Assembly (NCBI GenBank): GCA_038496445.1
Contig: JALMLS010000548.1
Coordinates: 62,001 to 126,000, forward strand
Source: Trichosphaerium sp. ATCC 40318
Taxonomy: Eukaryota; Discosea; Flabellinia; Trichosidae
Direction: 5' to 3'
DNA length: 64,000 bases
Shown: one piece after another, positions 48,673-59,435 of the stretch
How positions within the stretch are numbered: position 1 is the stretch's first letter
Layout: each line of letters begins with the position of its first letter
Translations under genes and position numbers: made by a program
Notes under the pieces: model-generated
What the model was told of the DNA's origin: nothing
Database searches by the model: none
Seen by the model: the letters and a program-made list of their open reading frames with translations, nothing else

Positions 48673-51600
48673 ATGGCATCTCTAAAAGAACAAGTTTCAG
48701 AAGCCACTGTTCTGCTATTGAAGTCCTGCAAGAGCGTCAGTGGTGGTACGCATATATAATACAAACATGGCATAACTTTTGTGTCAGGCCAGTATGGAAA
48801 AGAAACTGTTATTGCGCTTGCAAGAGACTCTAGAGTTGCAATACAGAAGATGGAGGGCATAATCAAAGATTTTCGGTAGTGCCGCCCAATTAGTTCTTTC
48901 TTTTCACTAACATTTCATTGTTTTCCTTAGAACGTCACCAAAAACTCGTGATTTTGCCCAAGTAATTAACAATTTTGAAGAAGAAGTAAAAAGCATGATG
49001 GCAGCTATTGTAGTTCTCATTCGTCATGCAAAGCTCCTCCTTACAAACCCTGATAATAAACAATGTCTTGTGGACGCATTGCGCGAAGTTACGGGTGCGT
49101 ATGAATTCATTATTTAATTTGAACTTTTGTGATTCGAATCAAAGAAAAACGAAAAAAATTGAATGCACTAACTTTAATTAACTCCGCTAACTCTCAAAAA
49201 AGGCCTCGCTAGGCGCCTCATTCGAAGTGCTGCTAGTTTAGAATCACCAGGCACTGCACAGCCACGACAAACCGCTCATTCGCCTCAACAAAGCCAACGC
49301 GCTCCATCAAGCTTTCAAAAAGCCAAACAGTCTTTTTCGCATAAACCAGTCGCCCACGTGCCTAAAAATCAACCAAGAGCAAACGTTGCAGTTAACGTAC
49401 GATCTACTAATAACAAAAAAATGACCGACGTTACCTCACGCTCACGTACGTTAACCTTGATGCGTTTTTCTATTTTCAATGTTTTATAATTATTTTACAT
49501 CTCTTATTCTAATTAGCTCCAAAACTCGTTGAAAATAAGTTGCCTGTACGGGAACGATATGAATCTGGCTCTTCAAGGGAATTGAGTTCTAATAAGCGAT
49601 ATGATTCTGGTTCTTCTCGGGAATTGAACTCTAACACAAGTGCAGGAGTACGCACTGCAGCTGTTTCTAACCAAGGAGCTGGTATCAATATTGAAGGTAT
49701 GTTGCTTGCTCATCGCGTGTGTTGACGTGTTGTAGTGATGACCTCATTGCCACCGAAAAAAGATTCATTCAGTTCTTTTCAATCGTTTGAAAGCAAAAGC
49801 TCTGCGACACCTAGTGCAGCAAGTACTACAAGCTCTACAAACAACAAACTTGTTATCAATGAGAAACGAGCAACCTCAGAAGACAAGATGGTGCATCCAA
49901 TAGCACCAATCCTGTCAGCAGAAAGTGGCAGCCAAGGATCGTCTATATCAGGCGGTAGCCCACCTCAGTGTACGTTAGCTGAAACAAGTCAAAAGGGTGT
50001 AATACTGAACAATTTAAATATTGCGTCTGTGACCTCCTGTGATGCTAAATTCAGTTTAATGAGTTTAAAAGTCATCCTGCTAATTTATTTAATAGCTGTT
50101 GCAATGGAAAGAAGTACTAAGAACCCTACAGGACGCTTAACAGTTGTCATGGTACAGTTTTTTTTTCCTGTTATTGAAAAAACTAGAAAACCCTTAAAAG
50201 TATATGTATCCCTTCCTATTTAGTATTTATCATATATATTCATAACATCAGGATGATAATACAGGCGATAGTCGTAAAACAGGCGTTGTCGTAGTTTCAG
50301 TAAGTTTTTTTTTGTTCTTTCACAAAAAAACTCTGAATACTTCATTCTTTGCTCTATAGGCATTGTACTATTAGTACTTTGTCTATTGTCGCTATTATTA
50401 TTATATAGAATGAATTAACTATACACTTTCAAACTCTAAATGATTTATTCAAAGGCTGTTGTGCGCGTTTATTTAACGAATGGAACATATAAAAGTTTCA
50501 AAGTACTACCTCAGCAATGTGGTGATGATTTGCTTCAAATGTGTTTTGTAAAGTTAGCTGTACCTAAGAATGAGCATATATCATATGGTCTATACGCTGT
50601 AGAAGGAAAAAACGGTACACAAACAAAGATTTAATACCAACAACAAAAAACTCACATTAGAATAAGAAAAATTTCTGATTTTAGCTCACGTGCTTACTCC
50701 TTCCTTTAGTTGAAGAGATTGGTGCTAATAAGCTTCCTTTTGATATTCACAAGAAGTGGGGACTTAAAGCAGGCGACGTCAATAGATTTGTGTTTAAATT
50801 AAAATCAGCTAAAGTGAAACCCGTGAAGCCAAGCTCCGTCAAATCTCCAAGAACTAAAGACAGCAAAAAAAGTTTTAAAAGGAACTTTTCTAGAGGACTT
50901 AAAAAGAGAAAGGAATCATTTATGAGCAAAAGCAGCTCTTCTCCTGGTCGTAATACAGTTGCTACTGGTGGATCTACATCACCAAAGTCACCTAAATTCG
51001 GAAGACAAGCTGCACCATCTACTGTTTCGATAACGTCGAAATCAGCAAAGGTTGCTGCAAAACCTACAAGCAAAGATGATGTTGACCTAATGGCAGAGGT
51101 GAGTTATTTTTATTTTCTGTCGTGTGCTCCCTGTCTTACACGTGGTTTTCTTAAATTAGGGTAAGATGAAGAAAGACAATATAATTATATCTACGAAAGA
51201 TCCACTACAAGACGTTATTATGTTTTGTAAGAAAAATGGTACGCAAGAAACAAAAGCGATTTATTTACTGACTTTTTTCCCCTTAGCCCTTCATGAACCT
51301 GGGTTATTTACAAACTGGGGTGATCCAGCTAAAGTTGAAGCAGCCATGAGCGATTATGCTGCGGGTGAGTAAAACGTTTTATTGCATTTTAGAAACTTTT
51401 TCACTTTTTTTTCTCCTGGATTTATATTTACTTTATCGATTAGGTAAAAAACCTTGGTTGATGGATTGGTCTCCTCCAGTTGCTGCAGGTGTACTTAAAG
51501 CGCATTTGACATCTTCTGAATTAATCCCTTCAACTATTGTTGAAAAACTATCAGGTATGTGTATCACAAGTTGCATTTCCTTTTTCTTCATCTTTTGTTC

Positions 51601-52525
51601 GCCATCGTTAATCTCCTTCTATTGCGTGTAAAAACAAAAATATAACTAAAAACTTTACTATGATAGGTTTGGGATCACTTAAAGATAACATGTATGAAGC
51701 TTGGGAAGCCTTTCAAAATTTATCACCTCAACAAGGAAAACGTCTCAAAGAATTTTTGGAATTTCTTGATTTATTGGATGTATTAAGCTTTAGTAATGGT
51801 ATGACAAAGGAAAAATCGGCAGAGGTATTTGGTCCTATGTTGAAACTATCAAAAGAGTGCTTCTCAGCTGTAATCGTTGAGCGTACTACAATCTTTTCAC
51901 CTGATCCTCCAAAGAAACCTGAACCTGCTGGTATTATTGAAGAAAAAGAACCTAGCTCTGTTGTTCCTGCTCTTGGTGTTGTAGAAAAATCAGAAGCAGA
52001 TAATGACTTAGAGATGATGATAAGTAACTTTTCTTCTACGAACTTGGCTTCAGAGACTGATAGCGTATCAATGGATAAGCAAAGAAGAATTTCTAATGCT
52101 AGTATACCAAATGATAACATTCCAAGTCCTTCATACTCTAGTCCTGCAGTGGCTTCCTTTGACTTTAATGAAGAATCTAGTTCTCCGTCAATAGGCATCA
52201 GTGCGCGTCAAGAGGCTCCAAAGGAGAGCGCTCCTGTCACCTCTTATGGCGATTATAATTTTGATACAGACGATATTATAGACTCCTTCGTTTCAGAAGG
52301 TGACCCTATAGCAGCTGATACAGAATTTAATTATGATGATTTCACTGCGGATATAGATATGGGTGCTGATGGTGAGGATGAGGATAAGTTTGATGATATT
52401 TTAGCCATGCTTGCGCAGCAACAGGTAATGATGCTTTTTTTTTTTCACGTTTTTCAAGTGTTTTGTTTGTTCTTCTTCTTATGTGTTTTTTTGTTTAGGA
52501 TGACTTGTCTAATATTTTAAATTAA
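48673..52525 (+). CDS. Helical bundle, RA/ubiquitin-like and degenerate RhoGAP protein
   Basis: The start at 48,673 opens a helical N-terminus (LLLKSCKSVSG, ETVIALARDSRVAIQKMEGI, MMAAIVVLIRHAKLLL, ALREVTGLARRLIRSAASLE) like one talin, vinculin or FAT four-helix bundle. A long disordered linker follows with the near repeat RYESGSSRELSSN / RYDSGSSRELNSN. A ubiquitin-fold, Ras-association-like domain comes next (AVVRVYLTNGTYKSFKVLP to KWGLKAGDVNRFVFKL; 50,452-50,815), then a very basic stretch, then a RhoGAP-like domain (51,190-51,870): DPLQDVIMFCKKN, EPGLFTNWGDPAKVE, VAAGVLKAHLTSSELIP, LEFLDLLDVLSFSNGMT and AEVFGPML. The arginine finger is Thr (GLFTNWG where GIFRVSG is usual), so GAP activity is unlikely. 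The acidic tail ends KFDDILAMLAQQQ and a stop at 52,523-52,525. Confidence 0.7.
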
Positions 52526-53042
52526 GTGGACTAAAAGTAATTTATTGCTCTCTGATTGTAACAAATGTGTAATATAGTGATTGGTTTGCCTGTCATTTTT
52601 TTTTTTGTGTTACAAATTGCTTTCGCCATTTTACATGTTTTCAGAAAGTGATACGTCGGTTAATTGCTACCTGGGCACTTATTATGCGGTTGTAACTAAT
52701 TTGTGACAATAATTTAGTGTCGTGTGCAAATAATGTTCAAACAACGCTTGGTAGCATTACATGACTTCCGACAGGCGAAAGAGATTACATTAAAAGCATT
52801 AACTGTCGTTCAGGAGAAGTTGGCTTGTAATTTCCGTATTTAGAACATTTTATGTTGCAACATTTGTACTTCGGTGAGCCAGCTTGCAATGAGTAGTATC
52901 AATAGCACGGGACATTATTGTTTCGTCTATTATCAAATTTATCCTTGAAATACTTGAAATTTCCGAGCAGCAATTTGTGTAGCCCAAAATTCCTTGTGTA
53001 TTGTTGTAACGATTTGTAGTCAATAAAAGTTAATCTACAACA
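52526..53042 (+). other. Intergenic, about 515 bases
   Basis: Same-strand gap holding the 3' end of the RhoGAP-like gene and the promoter of the thioredoxin-fusion gene. It is AT-rich with T runs. No RNA gene or coding pattern seen. Confidence 0.4.
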
Positions 53043-55468
53043 ATGGCAGAATCAACTAAAAAAATTACTCTTCCGCCTGGTTTGAAGCTACTCGATTTTA
53101 CAGTAACAAAATGCGAAGCAGGCTTCGAAGAGGGATACCCTGTTGAAAATTCATTTAAAAACGACAAACGTGCATTCTATTGTAGTCCTGTTGGTACACC
53201 AGCGAACGTTAACATAGAACTTGCTTATACAGGCGAAACTTTTACTTTAACGCACTTACTGGCCAGAGCACCTGATAATTGTACTGCTCCATTGAAAACT
53301 GGTACATTAGAGCGTTTTTCGGTAAAAGCATTCTAAACCGAACACAAGGAGCTGTTTTCGTTTCGAATGAGCCTATTGACGTTGCTACAACAAAGCAATA
53401 TGATGATTTGAACAAAGACGCTTTCGACGCGTTGACAGGAAAGCCTGGAGAGCCAGTGGTGTTCTTTGACATTGACTCAGAGACACAACAGTGTGAAGTA
53501 CAACTATCTAAGCCTTGTACCGGTATGAAACCGTTTAAACTCGTCAAAACATCAACCATGCGTCGTAATGTTGTTTGTTAACAAACACGTAGGAAAGTAT
53601 GCCGTTTTAAAGCTTATTTCTTCTGAACCTGTTGATGAGAATATGGACGTTGATTTCGTCGGTCTAGTCGGTTATGATGGCGAAAGTAAGGACTTGTCTA
53701 AAGAATCGGTTCAGAATGTTGGTGTTTCTCTTGGTATTCTAGATCCTCCTATGGCTACGTTTATGGAGTTAAAGCAAGCTTCTGCACGTTATCTTCGTGT
53801 TGGTGATGGTAAAAAGATAATCATGTTTGTTGATAAAGTGAAAGAAGAGGATAAACAGAAATACATAGACGCTGTACGTTCAAAGAAACAACCTGACCTA
53901 TTTGATTTTTTTGTGCTTTTTTCGTTTTGCCGTTCTGATGCTTTTTCTGACTTGCTGTTGTTTTTAGCTTGATGCACTTGCTTCTAAACCTGAAAAAGGA
54001 TACGATCGTTACTTTTTTGCTAATGACGACAAGTTTGTGCCAAGGTATGGTTGTCATCTGTATCTATTTTTTTTTTGTAATTTTTGTTTGCAGATCAAGA
54101 GAATGGGCAGGTGTTAAAGGTGAAGGTATCGCAATGGTTATTGTTGATGACCAGACCAAATTCCTTCATCAACCAAAAGACGGTTCATTAGATACAAGCG
54201 ATATGCGCGCATTCATAACACAACATAGAGAGGTGAGTTACAACTTATTTTTTTGAAGAAAAGACGAAAAGTCACCTCGTTTGTTCTTCTTTTCACCTCT
54301 CTTTAGAATAAATTGTCACCTTATTTAAAGTCTGGTCCTGTACCTGAGCAACCTGTTGAGAATGGTTTAACAACTATTGTTGCTGACACATTCGTATCAG
54401 TAGTACTTGATAACACTAAATACGTACTACTTGATGTATACGCTGACTGGTGTGGTCCTTGTCGTACGCTTAAACCTGAGTATGCACGTGTAGCAAGAGT
54501 ACTCAAAGACGTAGAAGTACGTATATCATTTATTTTTGTCTTTTCTGTATGCCGCTAGCAGTTCTGAATGGTGCAGTATTTTCAACAAGGCATAGTTTGA
54601 CTTTTAGCTTCTTTTTCTTTTCGGACTGCTAATAATGCCTTTTTTGTACAGAATATCGTCTTGGCCAAGATGGACAGTGATGATAATGATGTTGATGCAA
54701 AGTATTTACCTGAAACTTCTGTGCCAAATGTAAAGTTTTTCCCTATCGATAAAAAAGAGGAACCTATCAAGTATTCAGGAGATCTTACAGCTGAGGCCAT
54801 CCTCTCATTTTTGCATGAGCAAACAGGTGGTAAACTATTCAAACTTGATGAAACTACAAAGAAGGCACTTGAAGCCAAAAAAGAAGATGAGGCAAAGGCG
54901 CTAAAGAATGTCAAGAAGGTAAATACATCTTCTTTGTTTTCCAATTTTTTTTTTGCAATACACAGTACTTGGTATGTCGTATTTTATATTCAGTTTTCTG
55001 TTTTTAAAATACAATACCTATAGTCATTTATAATTATGGTGTTATCGATTTGTGGCTTGTACACGCGATAGTGGTTTTTTTTCCTATTTTTTTCTGAAAC
55101 TTACTTTTTTCATGAAGGTTCACAGTGCAGAAGAATATAAACAATTGCTGGCTTCAGATGGTTTAGTATTAGTTGACTGGTTTGCCACATGGTATTTAAT
55201 TACAATACTAAGTAATTAGTTAAATAACATGTTTTTTAGGTGTGGACCTTGCGTTGCTATCTCACCGCTTTTTGCAGACCTTTCTGAAGAATTTCCAGAT
55301 GTCACTTTTGTAAAAGTTGATGTTGACCAGTTTGAAGATTTATCTGCTGCTGCTGATATACAATGTATGCCTACTTTCCATTTTATGAAAGGTGGTAAAA
55401 AGCTAGAATCAGTAGAAGGTAGTGCTTCAGGTGATAAATTCAAAGAATTGATTGAGAAACATAAGTAA
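53043..55468 (+). CDS. Jelly-roll and double thioredoxin fusion protein
   Basis: About 600 residues. The N-terminus (53,043-53,680) reads as a galactose-binding-like jelly roll: LLDFTVTKCEAGFEEGYPVE, FTLTHLLARAPDNCTAPLKT, CEVQLSKPCTG, YAVLKLISSEP and VGLVGYDGE. A non-catalytic thioredoxin-fold region follows, then a thioredoxin domain with YADWCGPCRTLKPEYARVA (54,440-54,490) and a C-terminal one with WFATWCGPCVAISPLFADL (55,178-55,285, across an intron) and the cis-proline segment IQCMPTFHFMKGG. Both redox sites are WCGPC, the reducing type of thioredoxin rather than the CGHC of protein disulphide isomerase. No signal peptide or KDEL-like end is present (ends ELIEKHK), so it is probably a cytosolic reductase despite its PDI-like layout. 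The jelly roll may choose partners. Confidence 0.75.
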
Positions 55469-55787
55469 AACTTATGAGAAAAAAAAACTAAAATAAAACA
55501 GCGAGATAAAGTCGCTTTATCATCTGACACACAGTCGGGTTAAAATCAAGTCGTTTTTGATTTATTAGTAGTACAAAGTTGTTAACTTTAAACACCACTT
55601 TTCACATCAGTAAGCCTCCTCAGATACGGAATACATACAATTTATTGATATAATACAATTTTGACATGTGTCAGTTTTACTTTTTCGTTTAATACTTTCA
55701 GTTCTTGTGTACCTTATAACCTCATGGTAAGTAAGGATAAATGAGGTTAACACATATGGTCGACAGTTCATGTCTCGTTTACGAAAC
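55469..55787. other. Convergent intergenic region
   Basis: About 320 bases between the 3' ends of the thioredoxin-fusion gene and the small membrane protein. It holds both 3' ends; nothing else recognised. Confidence 0.4.
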
Positions 55788-56302
55788 TTAAACGAGCTGT
55801 TCTGGCCTTCGAAATGGTACTGTGTTGTACGATTTTGTTGAATTGATGCCAGCCTTATCTATGATTTATGTAAGATAGAGATTGGATCAAATATCAATAA
55901 TATAGTACCTGGTGAAACAATATGAACCTCTACTGCCGGCTTTGCTCCAAAATGTCTGTTGTGACATGTCTTACAACAATATTTCCAAATAAATAAACCA
56001 GTGAGACAAACAATACAAAATAATCCAAAAGCAATAGAACATAGGAAAGTGACTTCTGAGTTAGTAAGCCCTGTACAATCTTCATAGTCATGTATGCACT
56101 TGCTACGCCCTTTACTAATAGTAGGGTGTTAAAAATACTACAATAACATGTTAACAAACCTGCAATAAGTGCATTCATTCGTTGAATAGCAATGGTCTTC
56201 CGACAAATTGTGACATTGTGCAGTTCCATTATGTGATAACTCAGAAGCGTAGCATAACTGTGCTGTGGTAAAAATTAAAATGGTGATGAATGTTGGTAGC
56301 AT
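55788..56302 (-). CDS. Small type I membrane protein
   Basis: The start at 56,302 gives a signal peptide (MLPTFITILIFTTAQLCYAS). The short ectodomain has cysteine pairs and a glycosylation site (CHNLSEDHCYSTNECTYC), then CTGLTNSEVTF, a membrane helix (LCSIAFGLFCIVCLTGLFI) and a cytosolic tail with CCKTCHNRHF and KPAVEVHIVSP. A GTACTA..TAG intron adds DKAGINSTKSYNTVPFRRPE and a stop at 55,788. About 120 residues. The cysteine pattern recalls a PSI-like mini-domain, but this is not certain. The function is unknown. Its start overlaps the end of the upstream gene by 28 bases. Confidence 0.6.
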
Positions 56303-56827
56303 GGTAGGTTGTTGTTGGTTGAAACAAAATAATGATGGTCGTATCCTAAAAATTTGAGTGATTCGTTGAATTCTTGTAAAGTAACGTACTCTTTGGGAAT
56401 ACGTTCACAGTTAAGGGATAGGCACCTATTTTGAGGTAAAATATGGTCAGTACATGCGCGCATACCAGCGCGGAGGGATATATCACATTTCGCCTGTAGC
56501 ACAAGGAAACTTGCAGTACTCTTCCCAAACTTTTAGGTAGAATATTCGTTATTGCTTTGTTATATAAATCGGGATTACAGCAGAATTACGACAAGTACAT
56601 GACATTTCTTACCTTACCAAGCTTGATTCAGCAATGGTTAAAGTCGAATGATTTGTTAAGACAATGGACCAAAGATACAAATGTGCACAAGGCATGTTGA
56701 TTGTCAAAGTGATAACAAAATGAGCGAAATTATTTGCAACACTTGATGACGTTTCAGGACAAGACAGAGATGCGTCATAAACAGTGCCCACAGATATTAC
56801 TTCGGTAGGCAACCAAACACGAGACAT
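56275..56827 (-). CDS. Unrecognised small protein overlapping the next gene
   Basis: Exon 1 (56,827-56,619) reads MSRVWLPTEVISVGTVYDAS to NHSTLTIAESSL; a GTAAGG..ACAG intron leads to AKCDISLRAGMRACTDHILP and LQEFNESLKFLGYDHHYFV, with a stop at 56,275. It has several cysteines, but no signal peptide is obvious. It could instead be an upstream part of the membrane-protein gene, joined by a splice I could not see. The function is unknown. Confidence 0.4.
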
Positions 56828-56912
56828 CAACTGCTAAGTTAACATCTTGAGAGACCCTATGTAAAGTTGGCAAGTGATATGACTTTCTCAAATGTTGATA
56901 CAGCTCAATTTT

Positions 56913-57190
56913 TCGAATTGCATCTCAGATCATCAACATCAAAACCAGCATTGCCTGTTCCTCCTAAAGACTCTAGAGGCATCACCATAGCCTCCTTGTA
57001 TAAATACGCGTCAATAAGGGAGTGTTCCGCACAGGTAACGAAATCACAAATACTGTTTGACTACATGTGACAATTGAAAAGCTAACTAATGTTGTATTCT
57101 TGTGTTCGCAATCAAAGAATACAGATCAATCTTTGGTTACAGTTCTATTCTACTTATTTCCCTTCAGCGGTGTTTCCCCCCCTACCCAGG
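56913..57190 (-). pseudogene. Decayed copy of the filamin-like gene 5' end
   Basis: The DNA from about 56,913 to 57,070 aligns with 62,507-62,660, which is the first exon and leader of the filamin-like gene. Phrases such as gatcatcaacatcaaaacca, cctgttcctcct and acgcgtcaataa recur with scattered changes. The reading frame of the live copy (FDFDDLDAQFEAL) is broken here, and no downstream filamin exons follow on this side. From 57,070 to 57,190 the match continues into the 3' region of the neighbouring gene. It is a non-functional remnant from the segmental duplication. Confidence 0.7.
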
Positions 57191-57197
57191 ATTCTTT

Positions 57198-57644
57198 TTA
57201 ATAACCCTTTCTCCCACTTTGACATTTCTTCAGGGAGTTTTCCACTTCTCTTGTTATAGTGTCCCCTTTCTCAAAGTTGAGGCTTTTAGGTTTGTATGTG
57301 ATCTCTCCTGGCTTGCCTCTTTGTTCGTGCTTGTCGTCATTTGCAAAAGCCCAACCGGAGCATGCAAGCAACCTGCCATGATCTGTGGTTATTTTATCAG
57401 TCCGCATTGCCTCTTCAAACAAACGCTCGTGAAGAGAACCGCTATGCCCCAAACGGCTTACGTGTTCTCCATGCATAAATACAGCAACGTTACAGTTTTC
57501 AAAGTACAAAAGAACACCGACATATCCTATGTACTCGCCTACTGGGCTTTCAAGCTCGGTAAAACCGGCACCTTCTTCAAACACATAAATCTCGCTGGTA
57601 TTACCCACTACTTTAAGTCTAAGCTTCTCCTTGTCCTTTCCCAT
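57198..57644 (-). CDS. Unrecognised 148-residue protein, paralogue of the one at 62,806
   Basis: A single exon with ATG at 57,644 (MGKDKEKLRLKVVGNTSEIY). The central 75 residues are nearly identical to the copy at 62,806-63,312: EYIGYVGVLLYFENCNVAVF, MHGEHVSRLGHSGSLHERL, KITTDHGRLLACSGWAFAN. The conserved core, with its Cys, His and Trp residues, suggests a folded alpha/beta domain. The C-terminus is shorter than in the paralogue and diverges after LNFEKGDT. No signal peptide or membrane helix. No family recognised. The stronger conservation of the core than of the flanks suggests selection on the protein. Confidence 0.7.
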   Translation of the reverse strand: MGKDKEKLRLKVVGNTSEIYVFEEGAGFTELESPVGEYIGYVGVLLYFENCNVAVFMHGEHVSRLGHSGSLHERLFEEAMRTDKITTDHGRLLACSGWAFANDDKHEQRGKPGEITYKPKSLNFEKGDTITREVENSLKKCQSGRKGY

Positions 57645-58030
57645 TGTTTGTGTTGATGAGGTGGTGTTGTTTGTTAGTTGATTGTTGTTTAATGCTATTT
57701 TATTTCGCTATTGTATTCAATGAAAGAATTGTATCACGTGACGTTGCATCATTTTTATTATTTACAAATACTACAACTACGATGCGGGTGATTGTAGTTC
57801 TTCAAAAACTACAAATAGTATGCTTTACATTATCAACGTGTAACGATAGGAATTTAGTTTTATAAAACTTTGTTGAAAAAACTAATGTTGATATGTGACG
57901 TCTATGTAAGTACCAGCAATAAAAGAATTGGTGATATTCTATAGATTTGAGTAGCCGCAGAGTATCCTCAGAATTCATCATTGTTGTTGCTATATCATGC
58001 CTTAATGAAGCGTCATATAGAATAAACACC
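57645..58030. repeat. Duplicated upstream block (left copy)
   Basis: This nearly matches 63,313-63,690. The first 190 bases, next to the gene start, are almost identical, including tatcacgtgacgttgcatca (CACGTG plus a CRE-like TGACG) and the inverted repeat tgtagtt..aactaca near 57,793. It is the promoter and leader of the gene at 57,198. Confidence 0.75.
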
Positions 58031-58087
58031 TTTTTTCATTAAACGTGAAGTATATCATTTTAACAACGATTTATTTTCATAACCGTT

Positions 58088-59335
58088 CTAATCTACAGGT
58101 GCCGTCAAAACGCAAATATTCTCTTTAGTTTTTTTGCCGAGTTCATAAATAATCTGTGCTTGTAGCTGCCCATTTTCATACCACTTCTTATGTACACCAT
58201 GCTTTTTACCATTAACATAAGAACCTTGCCTTAGCAGAATACCATCATGGTACCACTGCTTATATTCGCCATTTTTTTTACCATTAACAAAAGCAGCTGT
58301 TACTTGAAGTTGTTCATTTTCATGCCACTGTCTGCTAAGACCACTTTGCTTACCATCAACAAACTTACAATGTACATGAAGTGTACCACTATAATACCAT
58401 TGTCTATGCTCTCCATTATTTTTACCATGAATATATGTACATTGTATTTGAAGTTGTCCATTCTCATACCAAGCCTTGAACTCACCATTTATCTTTCCAT
58501 CACTATAAACACATTGTTTACTGAGTCGTCCATTATCATACCAATGTGTAACCGCACCATTAGGTTTATCATCTGAAAACATACAGTCAATAGCAAGTTG
58601 TTCATTCCTATGCCATTTCTTATAGCTACCTTGTTTTTTACCATCAATGACTGTATACTGTAATCGAATTTGTCCATGTTTACGAAATGTAATGACCTCA
58701 CCGTTCTCTAGACCATCAATGAACATACGCTCCATAGCAAGTCGTCCATTTTTATGCCATGTTTTATGTTCGCCGACCTTTTTACCATGATTGTACATAC
58801 ACAGCACTTGAAGCTGTCCATTATTATGCCAACCCTTGAACTCACCATTTCTCTTTCCGTTAATGTAAACACATTGATTACTTAGTTGTCCGTTTTTATG
58901 CCATTCACTTCTTTGACCATTCTCTACATCATCAACAAACATTTGAAGGTATCGAAGTTGTCCATTATCAAACCAAATCCTAAACTCACCTGTTCTCTTA
59001 TCATCAACGTGTGTTGCCTTTATATAAACTTGTCCATTCTTATGCCATTGAGTGTACTTACCATGTTTCTTACCATTCAAAATAGGGTATTGAGCACTCA
59101 TCTCACCACTTGAGTACCAAGTCATCCAACTACCGTGTTTTTGGAGGTCGGCGTTGTAGTGTGTGTTGGTCGCTGCTCTTTTTGATAGCATATGAAACTT
59201 GCGAAATGTTTCTGGGTTGAAGGTGCACAAGTAACACTGAATATCAGTGGGAATGTCCAAGATGTTTTGAGATGAAGGTACAACACTTGTATTGGTGCGA
59301 CAGCACTTATTTGGGTGCGATGATGGTGACTGCAT
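58088..59335 (-). CDS. F-box and MORN_2 repeat protein
   Basis: One uninterrupted exon. The start was placed at 59,335 (MQSPSSHPNKCC); an in-frame ATG at 59,434 is also possible. Residues about 25-55 (NILDIPTDIQCYLCTFNPET) resemble an F-box, the Skp1-binding motif of SCF ubiquitin ligases. Fourteen units of 24 residues follow (for example GEFKGWHNNGQLQVLC then a short turn ending NGKRN), with W, NGQL and DGK/NGK positions fixed as in the MORN_2 family. The last unit is followed by an 18-residue tail. F-box plus MORN_2 proteins without introns are frequent in large DNA viruses of amoebae and in bacteria, while almost every other gene here has introns, so acquisition by transfer is plausible. 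Repeats may select a substrate; that is inference. Confidence 0.8.
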   Translation of the reverse strand: MQSPSSHPNKCCRTNTSVVPSSQNILDIPTDIQCYLCTFNPETFRKFHMLSKRAATNTHYNADLQKHGSWMTWYSSGEMSAQYPILNGKKHGKYTQWHKNGQVYIKATHVDDKRTGEFRIWFDNGQLRYLQMFVDDVENGQRSEWHKNGQLSNQCVYINGKRNGEFKGWHNNGQLQVLCMYNHGKKVGEHKTWHKNGRLAMERMFIDGLENGEVITFRKHGQIRLQYTVIDGKKQGSYKKWHRNEQLAIDCMFSDDKPNGAVTHWYDNGRLSKQCVYSDGKINGEFKAWYENGQLQIQCTYIHGKNNGEHRQWYYSGTLHVHCKFVDGKQSGLSRQWHENEQLQVTAAFVNGKKNGEYKQWYHDGILLRQGSYVNGKKHGVHKKWYENGQLQAQIIYELGKKTKENICVLTAPVD

Positions 59336-59435
59336 TGTTGGCGATCTACAAGAAGCTTGTGAGTCAGAAAAAAATACGAAAGCACGTGTTTTCAAAGTAT
59401 GAAACGCAAGAGTAAAACGGCGGTATTTGCGCAAT

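Noticed and set aside
57102-57656. A 184-codon plus-strand frame
   Set aside because: It lies opposite the minus-strand paralogue at 57,198-57,644, whose protein is conserved in a second copy; the plus frame is not conserved in the right-hand copy.
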